A stretch of DNA of 64,000 nt. Origin: an uncultured Lacinutrix sp. Its GTDB lineage: Bacteria; Bacteroidota; Bacteroidia; Flavobacteriales; Flavobacteriaceae. The DNA is taken from NCBI RefSeq assembly GCF_947500325.1, contig NZ_CANMRQ010000001.1, positions 312,001-376,000 of the forward strand, given 5' to 3'. Both the position numbers and the translations under genes were made by a program. Every line of letters begins with the position of its first letter. The stretch's first letter is position 1. Under the pieces are notes generated by a model. The model searched no databases. It had not been told where the DNA came from and saw nothing but the letters and a program-made list of their open reading frames with translations. Of the stretch, positions 1 to 8,919 are shown one piece after another.

Positions 1-248
1 CCAGCGCGTAAAATTGAACAGAGTACAATGTCGTTCTCATAGGTTTCTAATTCAATTTCTGCCAGTGGAGTTTCTATTTTCTTAGTCTGATAGTTAAAAG
101 ATTTACTCATTTCATAACCTAAAACTTCTCCAATACGTTCTATGTTTCTTCTAAAACGCATACTGTCTTTTTGTATGTCGACATCCCGAATTTCAGAAAT
201 AAAAGTATTTAAAATTGAATTTTGCTCGTTTATATTATGAATATGCAT
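1..248 (-). CDS. upp: Uracil phosphoribosyltransferase, N-terminal part (cut by window edge)
   Basis: The first 82 residues of a protein that continues beyond the left edge can be read. The start MHIHNINEQNSIL and the following stretch with RDVDIQKDSMRFRRNIERIG, a TPLAEIELE segment and VLCSILRAG match the N-terminal half of the flavobacterial uracil phosphoribosyltransferase. The enzyme makes UMP from uracil and PRPP in pyrimidine salvage, in the cytoplasm. The PRPP-binding loop lies outside the window. The gene is divergent from the DUF4254 gene, with about 70 bp between the start codons. The assignment rests on N-terminal similarity only. Confidence 0.75.
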   Translation of the reverse strand, partial: MHIHNINEQNSILNTFISEIRDVDIQKDSMRFRRNIERIGEVLGYEMSKSFNYQTKKIETPLAEIELETYENDIVLCSILRA

Positions 249-317
249 TTATAGGTAATCTTAGGTGTTAAATGGTAAAGTTAAATATTTATACGTAGTT
301 TTACAGTCTTAAAATAA

Positions 318-932
318 ATGAATATGTTTTCAAGTAAAGCCAATGCTATTTTTCAAGATGTAATAGCAAAATATCACGAGATTAATACTGTAGATCAACC
401 TTTCACTAACAAATATGATGAGAAGTCAAACTTATTAGAGCATTTGTTATATAGAAAATGTTGGATAGATACTGTACAATGGCACTATGAAGACATTATT
501 CGTGACCCGCAAATTGATCCTGTAGCTGCTTTAACATTAAAACGACAAATCGATGCTTCTAACCAAGACAGAACAGATATGGTAGAATATATAGATAGTT
601 ATTTTCTTGAAAAATATAATGATGTTAATGCAAAAAGTGATGCCACTATTAATACAGAGAGCCCAGCTTGGGGTGTAGATAGACTGTCTATTTTAGCATT
701 AAAAGTATATCATATGGAAGAAGAAGCAACTCGTAAAGATGCTTCAGATTCGCATAGAGCGGCTTGCCAAAAAAAATTAGATATTTTACTAGAACAGCGT
801 GTAGACTTATCTACTGCAATAGATACACTTTTAGATGATATTAGTAAAGGTGATAAGTATATGAAAGTGTATAAGCAAATGAAAATGTATAATGACGATG
901 AATTAAACCCTGTTTTACGAGGGCAGAAATAA
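318..932 (+). CDS. DUF4254 domain-containing protein
   Basis: This 204-residue soluble protein has no signal peptide and no membrane segment. It is rich in charged helices and carries the WxxxxxxWHYED and LKRQIDxSNQDRTDMVEYID blocks that I associate with DUF4254, whose function is unknown. In Flavobacteriia a DUF4254 gene commonly sits directly before a heptosyltransferase-like gene, and that is the order here, with a 72-bp gap. A role in lipopolysaccharide core or glycan assembly is therefore an inference from position only. Confidence 0.75.
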   Translation: MNMFSSKANAIFQDVIAKYHEINTVDQPFTNKYDEKSNLLEHLLYRKCWIDTVQWHYEDIIRDPQIDPVAALTLKRQIDASNQDRTDMVEYIDSYFLEKYNDVNAKSDATINTESPAWGVDRLSILALKVYHMEEEATRKDASDSHRAACQKKLDILLEQRVDLSTAIDTLLDDISKGDKYMKVYKQMKMYNDDELNPVLRGQK

Positions 933-1004
933 CATAACTAGTTATACTAAATACAGGTGTTAAGCAGTGTTTAAGTGTAATTTAGATCTCATTTAAAAAT
1001 TAAG

Positions 1005-2024
1005 ATGTCTATAAAATCAAAACACATCTTAGTCATTCGTCTTTCAGCAATGGGAGATGTCGCAATGTCTATTCCTGTTTTACGTGCTTTTTCTAAGCAA
1101 TATCCACAAGTTAAGCTAACGGTTTTAACGCGTGCTTTTTTTATTCCTTTTTTTAGAGATATACCAAATGTTGAAGTGTTTGATGCAGATTTAAAAGGAA
1201 AATATCAAGGAGTTATTGGTCTTTATAAATTATCTAAAACATTAAAGAGACAAAATATAGATGTTATTGCAGACTTGCACAATGTATTAAGAACTAAAAT
1301 TCTTAAACTGTTTTTTATAGGAAAACCATTTAAGCAGGTTAATAAAGGTAGAGCAGAAAAGAAAGCACTAACTAAAGGTAAATTATTTAATCAACTAAAA
1401 ACAACTCATGAACGATATGCAGATGTTTTTAGAGCTTTAGGTTTTGATCTTGATTTATCAAACCCAACATTTCCTAAAAGAGTTGTAATAGAATCCAAAA
1501 CACAAGAATTTATTGGTAAAGACAATAAAAATTGGATAGGTATTGCCCCTTTTGCTCAATACGAATCTAAAATGTATCCATTAGATTTAATGGAGAATGT
1601 AATTAAAGCGCTTTCTAAAAAAAATAAAATTTTGCTATTTGGCGGTGGTAAGAAAGAAGTCGATATTTTAAATAAATACGAGAAGACTTACGATAATACT
1701 ATTAATATAGCCGGGAAATATGATTTAAACCAAGAGCTCGATATTATTTCAAATTTAGATGTTATGTTATCTATGGATTCTGGCAATGCGCATATTGCCG
1801 CTATGCTAGGAAAAAAAGTAGTTACTATTTGGAATGTTACACATCCTTTTGCAGGCTTTTCTCCATTTAACCAACCCAAAGATTATGCTATTACCGCTAG
1901 TAGAGATCAGTTTCCATTAATTCCTACATCTATTTATGGAAATAAATATCCTGATGATTATAAAGAAGCAGCTAGAACTATTACTCCAGAAACAATTATA
2001 AATAAAATTGAGTCTATCTTATAA
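1005..2024 (+). CDS. Glycosyltransferase family 9 (ADP-heptose:LPS heptosyltransferase-like)
   Basis: The protein has 339 residues and a GT-B fold signature. The N-terminal Rossmann strand ILVIRLSAMGDVAMSIPVL is followed by a long acceptor-side domain. The C-terminal half carries the GIAPFA block, the LLFGGGKKE loop and the SMDSGNAHIAAMLGKKVV donor-binding segment typical of family 9. Members transfer heptose or a related sugar from a nucleotide donor to the lipopolysaccharide inner core on the cytoplasmic face of the inner membrane. The exact sugar cannot be told from sequence. It probably shares a transcript with the DUF4254 gene, and a perfect hairpin follows the stop codon. Confidence 0.85.
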   Translation: MSIKSKHILVIRLSAMGDVAMSIPVLRAFSKQYPQVKLTVLTRAFFIPFFRDIPNVEVFDADLKGKYQGVIGLYKLSKTLKRQNIDVIADLHNVLRTKILKLFFIGKPFKQVNKGRAEKKALTKGKLFNQLKTTHERYADVFRALGFDLDLSNPTFPKRVVIESKTQEFIGKDNKNWIGIAPFAQYESKMYPLDLMENVIKALSKKNKILLFGGGKKEVDILNKYEKTYDNTINIAGKYDLNQELDIISNLDVMLSMDSGNAHIAAMLGKKVVTIWNVTHPFAGFSPFNQPKDYAITASRDQFPLIPTSIYGNKYPDDYKEAARTITPETIINKIESIL

Positions 2025-2057
2025 TAGAAATAAAAAGATGTACTTATATAAAAGTAA

Positions 2058-2082
2058 ATGCCTCACTGGTTAAGTGAGGCAT
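2058..2082 (+). terminator. Perfect hairpin after the family 9 glycosyltransferase
   Basis: A 10-bp perfect stem (ATGCCTCACT / AGTGAGGCAT) encloses a GGTTA loop 33 nt after the stop codon. It is followed by a mixed A/T run rather than a clean U tract. It probably ends the DUF4254-glycosyltransferase transcript. Confidence 0.6.
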
Positions 2083-2257
2083 TATATTTATAACAACCAT
2101 TCAAAATATTAATGTTATCCCTTAAACTAACAAATTATTGTGTTATAAACCGTTTCAAATATAGGTTTGTAGTTATGTTTTAGAGATATGTTAATTGTAA
2201 ATAATCTTATCAATTCGATAAAAAGCAATAAAAACCGATTAAATGCTTAAGAGGTTT

Positions 2258-3313
2258 TTAAACATCATCATAATCAACAGTAATGGATGCGCTTGTTGGT
2301 TGGGCTTGGCAGGTTAATACTAAGCCTTCTGCAACCTCACTATCCGTTAAAATGTTATTTTGACGCATGGTAGCACTACCGTCAGTAATTCTAGCAATAC
2401 AACTACTACAAATGCCACCTTGACAAGAATAAGGAGCGTCTAAATCATTATCTAAAGCAGCTTCAAGTATGGTGTGTTTTTGAGACATAACAAAGTTTGC
2501 TTCTTCGTCATCTACTATAACTTTTATATTTGTTTCACCCGTTTGAGATGAACTAGCGATAGCTTGTTCTGCTTTTGCAGCTTTAAAAAGCTCAAAGAAA
2601 ATAGAGGTTTCAGCAATGTTATTTTCTATTAATACATCTTTTACAGTATAAATCATTGCTTCTGGGCCACAAAGGTAAAAAGCATCTATAGTTGTGTGTT
2701 TGTATTTGTTTTTAACAATAAGGTTTACAGTGCTTTTTTCTATACGTCCAAATAAAGCATCAGGTTCTTGAGATTGACTAAATATAAACTGAATATCAAA
2801 ACGTTCTTTGTATTGATGATGCAGCTCTAATAATTCATTTAAAAAAATCGTGTCTTTAGTGGTTTTATTTCCGTAAACTAATACAAAAGTACTATTAGGT
2901 TCTTGTTCTAATACAGCTTTTGCAATACTCAAAACAGGTGTAATTCCACTTCCAGCAGCAAAAGCTGCAATGGTTCTAGATTTGTTTGCTTCAGGGCTAA
3001 AAACAAAACGTCCTTGCGGTTCTGCAACATCTAATGTGTCTCCTTCTTTTAAGTCATTATTTGCAAATTTAGAAAATGTACCATTTTCAACCTCTTTAAC
3101 AGCAACAGTAATATTTCCACTTTTTGGTGAAGAACATAAAGAGTAATCTCTACGTATTTCTTCCCCATTAATAGTAGTTTTAAGAGTGATATATTGTCCA
3201 GCTGTAAAGTTAAAATTAGCAGTTAAATTTTCTGGAATAGAAAAATTTAGCGTTACACATTTATCGGTTTGACGCGATATATTATTTATAGATAGTTTAT
3301 GAAAGTGAGCCAT
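2258..3313 (-). CDS. PaaE-like ferredoxin reductase with C-terminal 2Fe-2S domain
   Basis: Read from the internal ATG (MAHFHKL), the protein has 351 residues. A longer reading frame runs 28 codons upstream, but that stretch is AT-rich and not protein-like. Order of domains: an FAD-binding barrel with RRDYSLCSSP near residue 55, an NAD(P)H-binding Rossmann domain with AAGSGITPVLS and YGNKTTKDTIFL, and a plant-type ferredoxin domain. That domain has the cluster ligands C297-X4-C302-X2-C305-X29-C335. Relatives pass electrons from NADPH to oxygenases (phenylacetyl-CoA epoxidase reductase PaaE) or other acceptors. No oxygenase genes are nearby, so the partner is unknown. A generic flavodoxin/ferredoxin reductase role is equally possible. 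Confidence 0.8.
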   Translation of the reverse strand: MAHFHKLSINNISRQTDKCVTLNFSIPENLTANFNFTAGQYITLKTTINGEEIRRDYSLCSSPKSGNITVAVKEVENGTFSKFANNDLKEGDTLDVAEPQGRFVFSPEANKSRTIAAFAAGSGITPVLSIAKAVLEQEPNSTFVLVYGNKTTKDTIFLNELLELHHQYKERFDIQFIFSQSQEPDALFGRIEKSTVNLIVKNKYKHTTIDAFYLCGPEAMIYTVKDVLIENNIAETSIFFELFKAAKAEQAIASSSQTGETNIKVIVDDEEANFVMSQKHTILEAALDNDLDAPYSCQGGICSSCIARITDGSATMRQNNILTDSEVAEGLVLTCQAQPTSASITVDYDDV

Positions 3314-3376
3314 AATTTTATTTTTTGTAAAAATAGTGAAGCTGTAAACGAATAAAAATCTATTATGAAAAAAATA

Positions 3377-3419
3377 ATACATAAGAATCTTATACATAAG
3401 AATTTTATGTATATATTTG
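3377..3419 (+). promoter_or_regulatory. Probable PadR operator overlapping a TAnnTTTG promoter
   Basis: The palindrome ATACATAA-GAATT-TTATGTAT spans 3392-3412. A third half-site ATACATAAGAAT lies just upstream at 3377-3388. A Bacteroidota -7 box, TATATTTG, sits at 3412-3419, only a few bases before the padR ATG. PadR regulators typically bind ATGT/ACAT-type inverted repeats, so the position suggests autorepression. The site also lies in the promoter region of the divergent reductase gene. Confidence 0.5.
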
Positions 3420-3423
3420 AACT

Positions 3424-3762
3424 ATGAGTAATTCAAAATTATATAAAGGAAGTTTAACCACTATTATTTTAAAGCTTTTAAATGAAAGCGATAAAATGTA
3501 TGGTTATGAGATTACACAAAAAGTAAAAGAATTAACTAAAGGCGAATTAAAAATTACAGAAGGCGCATTGTATCCTGCTTTGCATAAGTTAGAGGCAGAA
3601 GGTTTATTAGAAGTTGAGGTAAAAAAGGTAGATAATCGCTTGCGTAAATATTATAGGTTAACAGAAAATGGTGAAAAAGAAACGGTTAATAAATTAAATG
3701 AATTGGCTAATTATATTAGTACAATGCAAAATTTGGTAAGCCCTAAATTGAGTTTGGAATAA
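3424..3762 (+). CDS. PadR family transcriptional regulator
   Basis: This is a 112-residue winged-helix protein of the short PadR-s1 type. YKGSLTTIILKLLNESDKMYGYEI is the family N-terminus. ITEGALYPALHKLEAEGLLE is the recognition helix and wing, and DNRLRKYYRLTENG completes the wing. It is a DNA-binding repressor, usually of adjacent membrane-protein or transporter genes. Its stop overlaps the start of the next gene by one base. The downstream three membrane proteins and ABC transporter are therefore probably its regulon, and a palindromic operator candidate lies in front of it. Confidence 0.92.
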   Translation: MSNSKLYKGSLTTIILKLLNESDKMYGYEITQKVKELTKGELKITEGALYPALHKLEAEGLLEVEVKKVDNRLRKYYRLTENGEKETVNKLNELANYISTMQNLVSPKLSLE

Positions 3763-4403
3763 TGGAAAAATTAAATAAGGAAGAAATACAGTTTATAGAT
3801 AATTATTTAGATAATTCAGATATAGTATATGGTGATGTTAGATTAGAAATAGTAGACCATATAGCTACAGATATAGAATGCCAAATAAATGCAGGTGACA
3901 ATAGGTCTTTTTACGATATATTTAAAGCATACATGATAGACAATAAATCTTTAATATTAAATAATCATAAAGCGTTTAAAAAAGCAACAGATAAGAAGAT
4001 AATAAAAACACTTTTTAATCAATTATTGTCTTTTAAAGGAATACTGTTTTTCATATCAATGGGATTTATATTATATATAGGGATAAATTATTTAGAGGTA
4101 AAAACCTTTAATCGTATTTTAATTAGCAGTGAACTTCTTATACAAATAGGAGTGTTAGTTCTAATTCTAATTACTTATAAAAAAAATAAAATAAGATATT
4201 CTGCTTTAGAAAGAGCATTAGTACTTTATGTTATATACATATTTGGAGTTTTTAACCTAAAGTATAATGCAAGTTTTTGGGGAGAATTTGTTTATGTTTT
4301 TTTGCTTGTGAAAGCATTTTTAGTAATGCTTCCAATTCTATTTTTAATGACAGCAATTAAATTTAAAAACGATTATGAAATAAAGTTTAAATCAATTCTA
4401 TAA
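3762..4403 (+). CDS. Membrane protein with N-terminal DH-motif domain, paralog 1 of 3
   Basis: The protein has 213 residues. It starts with a soluble helical segment (IQFIDNYL, DVRLEIVDHIATDIE, residues 9-39), followed by about four predicted transmembrane segments from residue 91 onward. I do not recognise a named family. The first 40 residues recur in the next two genes with the core D-V/L-x-x-E-L/I-V/L-D-H-I/L-A, so the three form a paralogous set. It starts on the last base of padR and ends two bases before the next start, showing tight translational coupling. A role as a membrane partner of the downstream ABC transporter, or as a sensor, is possible but unproven. Confidence 0.7.
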   Translation: MEKLNKEEIQFIDNYLDNSDIVYGDVRLEIVDHIATDIECQINAGDNRSFYDIFKAYMIDNKSLILNNHKAFKKATDKKIIKTLFNQLLSFKGILFFISMGFILYIGINYLEVKTFNRILISSELLIQIGVLVLILITYKKNKIRYSALERALVLYVIYIFGVFNLKYNASFWGEFVYVFLLVKAFLVMLPILFLMTAIKFKNDYEIKFKSIL

Positions 4404-4404
4404 A

Positions 4405-5127
4405 ATGAAACTAATTAAAGAAGAAATAGAGTTTATAGAGCATTACCTCATTAAAAATGGAGTAAAATATTGGGATGTACGTATAGAATTATTAGATCAT
4501 ATTGTGTCTGCAGTTGAAGATAAAATAGAGCAAGAAGGTGTTTCATTTAATGAAGCTTTGTTAGATGTTCATCAAAGTTTTGGAAACAGAACTAAAACCT
4601 TTGGAATTTATAATGATAAATTAATGAAAACCGGTTTATATGCAGATAATAACGGCTTCAAAAAATTCACTAGAAAAAAGCAAAAAGAATTAGGTCGAAA
4701 ATATAGAAATCTAACGCTTAAAGAGCTTAAAAAAATGCTTGTTAGTCCTGCATTTTTATTAGAATATACAAGTATTATATTGTTGTTTGTTATCGTTTTT
4801 CAATATTGGCCAAAAACAACTGGTTTTATTGGATTAGTTGTTTTAATGCTGCCCTATTTTTTTAGTGCTTTTCATTCATTAAAAGATAAATCGACCCGTA
4901 AATCTTTGAATATTATGATTGTGGGTAATATGGGATTTCTTTTTTTTTCACTCTATAATTTAGGAATACAGATATTCAATTCTTACTATGAAGCAGAAAT
5001 ACACAAACCATTTATAATATTTGCAATAATGACGTGTTTGTTATACCCAATAATGAGAACAAATATTAACGTCTATTTTCTGGCTTACAAAGAGCATAAA
5101 AACATGTATGAACTAATGTTGACTTAA
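4405..5127 (+). CDS. Membrane protein with N-terminal DH-motif domain, paralog 2 of 3
   Basis: The protein has 240 residues. The N-terminus (IEFIEHYL, DVRIELLDHIVSAVED) matches its two neighbours. A basic linker (residues about 80-110, many Lys and Arg) leads into four or five predicted transmembrane helices. The function is unknown. It abuts the neighbouring genes with one or no intervening base. The basic stretch before the first helix would face the cytoplasm by the positive-inside rule, which would place the DH-motif domain in the cytoplasm. Confidence 0.7.
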   Translation: MKLIKEEIEFIEHYLIKNGVKYWDVRIELLDHIVSAVEDKIEQEGVSFNEALLDVHQSFGNRTKTFGIYNDKLMKTGLYADNNGFKKFTRKKQKELGRKYRNLTLKELKKMLVSPAFLLEYTSIILLFVIVFQYWPKTTGFIGLVVLMLPYFFSAFHSLKDKSTRKSLNIMIVGNMGFLFFSLYNLGIQIFNSYYEAEIHKPFIIFAIMTCLLYPIMRTNINVYFLAYKEHKNMYELMLT

Positions 5128-5817
5128 ATGAAAATAAACGAAACCCAAGTACAACAACTCTATAATTTTACACAGGCCCATTATGTAGAGCATTATGATT
5201 TGCAAACAGAATTAGTGGATCATTTAGCTAATGCTATAGAAGACATATGGCAAGAGAAACCATTGTTATCGTTTGAAGAGGCAAGAGATCAATCTTTTAA
5301 AAAATTTGGAATTACAGGTTTTTCAGATGTGATTACGCAAAGAAGAAAAGCAATGAATAAACGTTATTATAAATATCTATGGAGAGAATTAAAACAATGG
5401 TTTTCAATTCCTAAAGTTGTTATTACATTGTCTTTGTTTTTTATGTTTTATTATGCTTTTACTTCGGTTATTTCAGGTTATTTATTTTTGGTGTCTTATG
5501 TGCTTTTGTTTATACATATCGCTTATATGAGTATACAATTAAATAAGCAATTTCGTAGACGTAAAGAAATATCTAATAAAAAATGGCTTTTAGAAGAAAT
5601 GATATATAAGCAAGCTGGTGGAATAGCAATAATTTTAATCTCCCAGTTTTTTAATGTTATAGGTTATAAAGACTTTATATTTAGTAATTTGTACTATGTT
5701 ATAGGGCTTTCGTTAGTATTTACGCTTCTGTTTCTTATTAACTATATCGGGTTTAATTTACTTCCAAATAAAGCAGAAATACTCTTAAAGGAAACATACC
5801 CAGAATATAATTTGTAA
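5128..5817 (+). CDS. Membrane protein with N-terminal DH-motif domain, paralog 3 of 3
   Basis: The protein has 229 residues. Its N-terminus is the most diverged of the three (VEHYDLQTELVDHLANAIED), but it keeps the E-L-V-D-H-L-A core and the following SFEEARDQSFKKFG motif, which resembles the VSFNEALLDVHQSFGN block of paralog 2. About four transmembrane segments follow. The start codon follows the previous stop immediately. The next gene is 53 bp away, so the transporter may be slightly less coupled. No catalytic residues can be suggested. Confidence 0.7.
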   Translation: MKINETQVQQLYNFTQAHYVEHYDLQTELVDHLANAIEDIWQEKPLLSFEEARDQSFKKFGITGFSDVITQRRKAMNKRYYKYLWRELKQWFSIPKVVITLSLFFMFYYAFTSVISGYLFLVSYVLLFIHIAYMSIQLNKQFRRRKEISNKKWLLEEMIYKQAGGIAIILISQFFNVIGYKDFIFSNLYYVIGLSLVFTLLFLINYIGFNLLPNKAEILLKETYPEYNL

Positions 5818-5870
5818 CAAATTAATTATTTTAGATACTTACTATATAAACCAAACCAAAATATTTTTCT

Positions 5871-7337
5871 ATGATTAGTAAGTTTATAAACTTAGAATGG
5901 AAATCTTTTATTCGTTCAGCTAGTATGGGTAAAAGCATAGCTATTAAAATATTAATAGGCTTTTTTGTGCTTTATTTCATTGTAATTTTCTTGTCAATTG
6001 GTATTGGAGGTTATTATCTTTTAAAGAAAGAATATCCAGATTCAGACCCATTACAAATTGTAAATTCTTATTTGTTATTTGCAATTCTTGGCGATTTAAT
6101 TTTTAGATATTTAATGCAAAAGTTACCAGTAATGAATATAAAACCATTACTAACATTGCCAATAAATAGAAGTAAGTTAGTTCACTATGTACTAGGTAAA
6201 TCAGCATTTTCTGGGTTTAACTTTTTAAGTTTGTTTTTTTACATTCCTTTCTCTCTTGTACTCATTAAAGAAGGCTACGATACAGTAGGCGTTTTAGGCT
6301 GGTTATTTACCATGTTTTTAATTATTCAATCTGCAAATTTTTTAAATTTTTTAATTAATAAAAAGAATACAGTATTAGTATGTGTTGCAGCTCTTTTAGT
6401 TGGTTTAATAAGTCTCCAAAAATTTGAAATATTCGACGTAGTAGGATATGGAGGTAAAATATTTGATGCTATTTATTCAAACCCAATATTTTCTTTAATT
6501 GGAGTTTTTGTTTTAGGAGCACTATATTATTTAAACTACAAACAATTACGAAGTCTTGTATACTTAGACGAAGCTGTATCAACCAAAGTAAAAGAAGCTA
6601 CTTCTGTAGATTTATCTTGGGCAGATAAATTTGGTGATGTTGCGCCATTTATAAAAAATGACATTCGATTAATTTGGAGAAATAAAAGGACAAAAACAGT
6701 ATTCCTAATGTCCTTTCTGTTCCTTTTTTATGGATTAATATTTTTTACAATGGATGCCTATAAAGACAAAACTGCTATGTTAATGTTCGCCTCTTTATTT
6801 GTTACAGGTGGTTTTACTTTAAACTACGGACAATTTATTCCTGCATGGGATAGTGAGCATTATAAAATGTTAATGAGTCAGAGTTTTAGGTATAGAAAGT
6901 TTTTAGAATCTAAATGGGTTTTAATGGTCGCTATGACAGCAATTTTGTACTTATTAAGTTTTCCATATTTATATTTTGGAACTAAAATTTTTTTAATGAT
7001 TACTGCAGGCGCAATATTTAACATAGGTTTTAATTCTCTATTTCTATTATTTGCTGGTTCTTTTAATAGAAAGAAAATAGATTTAACAAAAAGTGGTTTT
7101 GGTAATACACAAGGAACAAGCATTACACAGTTTATTATTATAATTCCTTTAATGTTATTTCCAATGCTTTTATTCTGGCTTTTCGACAAATTTGTTGGCT
7201 ATAATTCAGGTTTTATAGCAGTAGCTGCATTTGGCGTTTTAGGATTAGTTTTTAAAAATTATTTTATGAATTTAATTGAAAAGAAATACATAAGAGAAAA
7301 GCACGACATGATTAGCGCTTTTGGAAAAGAAGCATAA
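5871..7337 (+). CDS. DUF5687 family ABC-type permease
   Basis: This is a 488-residue polytopic membrane protein with roughly ten to twelve hydrophobic segments. The opening MISKFINLEWKSFIRSAS and the central APFIKNDIRLIWRNKRTK are features I associate with DUF5687, the membrane subunit of a Bacteroidota exporter-type ABC system. The ATPase gene follows directly, and its likely start lies 22 bp after this stop. The substrate is unknown. PadR control suggests induction by a toxic or membrane-active compound, by analogy with other PadR-regulated exporters. Confidence 0.8.
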   Translation: MISKFINLEWKSFIRSASMGKSIAIKILIGFFVLYFIVIFLSIGIGGYYLLKKEYPDSDPLQIVNSYLLFAILGDLIFRYLMQKLPVMNIKPLLTLPINRSKLVHYVLGKSAFSGFNFLSLFFYIPFSLVLIKEGYDTVGVLGWLFTMFLIIQSANFLNFLINKKNTVLVCVAALLVGLISLQKFEIFDVVGYGGKIFDAIYSNPIFSLIGVFVLGALYYLNYKQLRSLVYLDEAVSTKVKEATSVDLSWADKFGDVAPFIKNDIRLIWRNKRTKTVFLMSFLFLFYGLIFFTMDAYKDKTAMLMFASLFVTGGFTLNYGQFIPAWDSEHYKMLMSQSFRYRKFLESKWVLMVAMTAILYLLSFPYLYFGTKIFLMITAGAIFNIGFNSLFLLFAGSFNRKKIDLTKSGFGNTQGTSITQFIIIIPLMLFPMLLFWLFDKFVGYNSGFIAVAAFGVLGLVFKNYFMNLIEKKYIREKHDMISAFGKEA

Positions 7338-7359
7338 ACCACCAAAACTTAAAAACAAC

Positions 7360-8067
7360 ATGATTACAATAGATAATATTTCAAAAAAATACGGAAAAGC
7401 ACAGGTTTTAAATGTGCCAAATATTAATATTCCTACTGGGCAAAGTTTTGGGTTAGTAGGAAATAATGGTGCGGGTAAAACAACACTATTTAATATTTTA
7501 TTAGATTTAATAAGACCAACAACAGGAAAAATTACAAATAACAATATTACTGTAAATGAAAGTGAAGATTGGAAAAATTTTACGGGTTCTTTTATAGATG
7601 AATCGTTTTTAATTGGTTACCTAACACCAGAAGAATATTTCGATTTTGTAGGGAGTTTAAGAGGTCTTAATAAGGCAGATGTAAAGTCATATATAACTCA
7701 GTTTGAAGAGTTTTTTAATGATGAAATTATAGGAAAGAAAAAATACCTTCGTGATTTAAGTAAAGGAAATCAAAAAAAGGCAGGGATTGTTGCAGCATTA
7801 ATGGGTAACCCGGAAGTTATTATTTTAGACGAGCCTTTTGCTAATTTAGATCCTACAACGCAAATAAGATTAAAACAAATTATTAAAGATCTAGCAGAAA
7901 AACAGGGTGTTACAGTATTAATTTCTAGTCACGATTTAATGCATGTAACAGAGGTTTGCGAGCGCATTGTAGTATTAGAAAAAGGTGAAGTTATAAAAGA
8001 TTTAGAAACAAGTGCTGCCACTTTAAAAGAGCTAGAAGCTCATTTTTCTGGTGTGGCTGAGGTGTAG
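7360..8067 (+). CDS. ABC transporter ATP-binding protein
   Basis: The chosen start, MITIDNISKKYGK, is 13 codons inside the longest frame, because the upstream residues overlap the permease gene and lie outside the conserved fold. This gives 235 residues. Walker A is GNNGAGKTT, the signature is DLSKGNQKK, Walker B is VIILDEPFANLD, and the switch histidine is in ISSHDL. The signature LSKGN variant is common in single-domain export ATPases. It powers the DUF5687 permease encoded just upstream and is the last gene of the PadR operon. Confidence 0.9.
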   Translation: MITIDNISKKYGKAQVLNVPNINIPTGQSFGLVGNNGAGKTTLFNILLDLIRPTTGKITNNNITVNESEDWKNFTGSFIDESFLIGYLTPEEYFDFVGSLRGLNKADVKSYITQFEEFFNDEIIGKKKYLRDLSKGNQKKAGIVAALMGNPEVIILDEPFANLDPTTQIRLKQIIKDLAEKQGVTVLISSHDLMHVTEVCERIVVLEKGEVIKDLETSAATLKELEAHFSGVAEV

Positions 8068-8179
8068 TTTTAATAAAAGAAAATTTTGTCTATTGCCAGT
8101 ACTTTCTATGTTTGCGATAATCTATAACGATTGACATTCCTAACCTACGAAAACAACTATATTATTTTACTCTTTTCTT

Positions 8180-8671
8180 ATGGAGTTTGAAAAATTTGAA
8201 CACATACTTGGAAAAGCTATTTCTGTAGTAAAAAAAGCTATTGGAAAAGAATTTGTAAATGAACTTTTCGGGAGTGATTTTTATTATACATATGATTTTG
8301 TTAGTAGAGACCTTTATGGAACGAAATATAATTCTCTTACAATACTAACTGATGAAAAAGATGCTATTCAATCTGTTACAATTCATTTTCAAAATATTAT
8401 AAATCGTAAATTTTACGAATCATTTGTCAAAGAATACGGAGAGCCAAACATAATTCAAGTAATCGATAAAAGGGAAATTATAAGTGAGAGTAAATTAGAA
8501 GATAATAATTTTTCACAGCACTTAACAAAAAGTAATATTACATTAAGAGAAGGGAGTTTTGAAGAAAATCCTTTATTTATTATTTGGAGAAAAGAAACTT
8601 TTCAGATTAAAGCTTTTTTAAGGCATAAGCAAAATATTAGTGAAATAACATTTAGTATTTCTAAAGATTAA
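8180..8671 (+). CDS. Hypothetical protein, 163 residues
   Basis: I do not recognise this protein. It has no signal peptide, membrane segment or cysteine cluster. It mixes helices and strands and has aromatic-rich stretches such as FYYTYDFVSRDLYGTKYN and a C-terminal IIWRKETFQIKAFLRHKQN. It stands alone, 112 bp after the transporter operon, with its own upstream gap. It is supported by its clean reading frame and by amino-acid composition like that of its neighbours. Confidence 0.6.
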   Translation: MEFEKFEHILGKAISVVKKAIGKEFVNELFGSDFYYTYDFVSRDLYGTKYNSLTILTDEKDAIQSVTIHFQNIINRKFYESFVKEYGEPNIIQVIDKREIISESKLEDNNFSQHLTKSNITLREGSFEENPLFIIWRKETFQIKAFLRHKQNISEITFSISKD

Positions 8672-8919
8672 ATATTTGCTCTTTTACTCCTGCTTTTAAT
8701 ATTACATGATAAAATTTATTTCTTTACTCTCGTCGAAAGGGAATACTCTTTTTAGTTATTTGTACCATGATTAATTATGGTAAAGCGTATACTAATAATC
8801 AATTTCCCTTGATATTTTGGCATAAACTCAAAAAGATGCTTATTTTTACGTGCTTATCTAAGTAAACACATAATATTAAAGTAATTTAATAGTTATGTAT
8901 TAGACTAAAAATCATAACG
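8672..8919. other. Intergenic region before porW with one near-palindrome
   Basis: No coding frame of note is seen in these 248 bp. A near-perfect palindrome with TACCAT / ATGGTA outer arms lies at 8763-8782 and could be an operator for the downstream secretion gene. No clear -33/-7 promoter was found. Confidence 0.3.

Noticed and set aside
3314-3397. 28-residue N-terminal extension of the PaaE-like reductase
   Set aside because: It would cover the PadR palindrome and promoter region and adds a non-conserved Phe/Tyr-rich stretch before the fold.
6878-7189. 103-residue minus-strand ORF
   Set aside because: Antisense shadow of the DUF5687 permease, with composition unlike a real protein.
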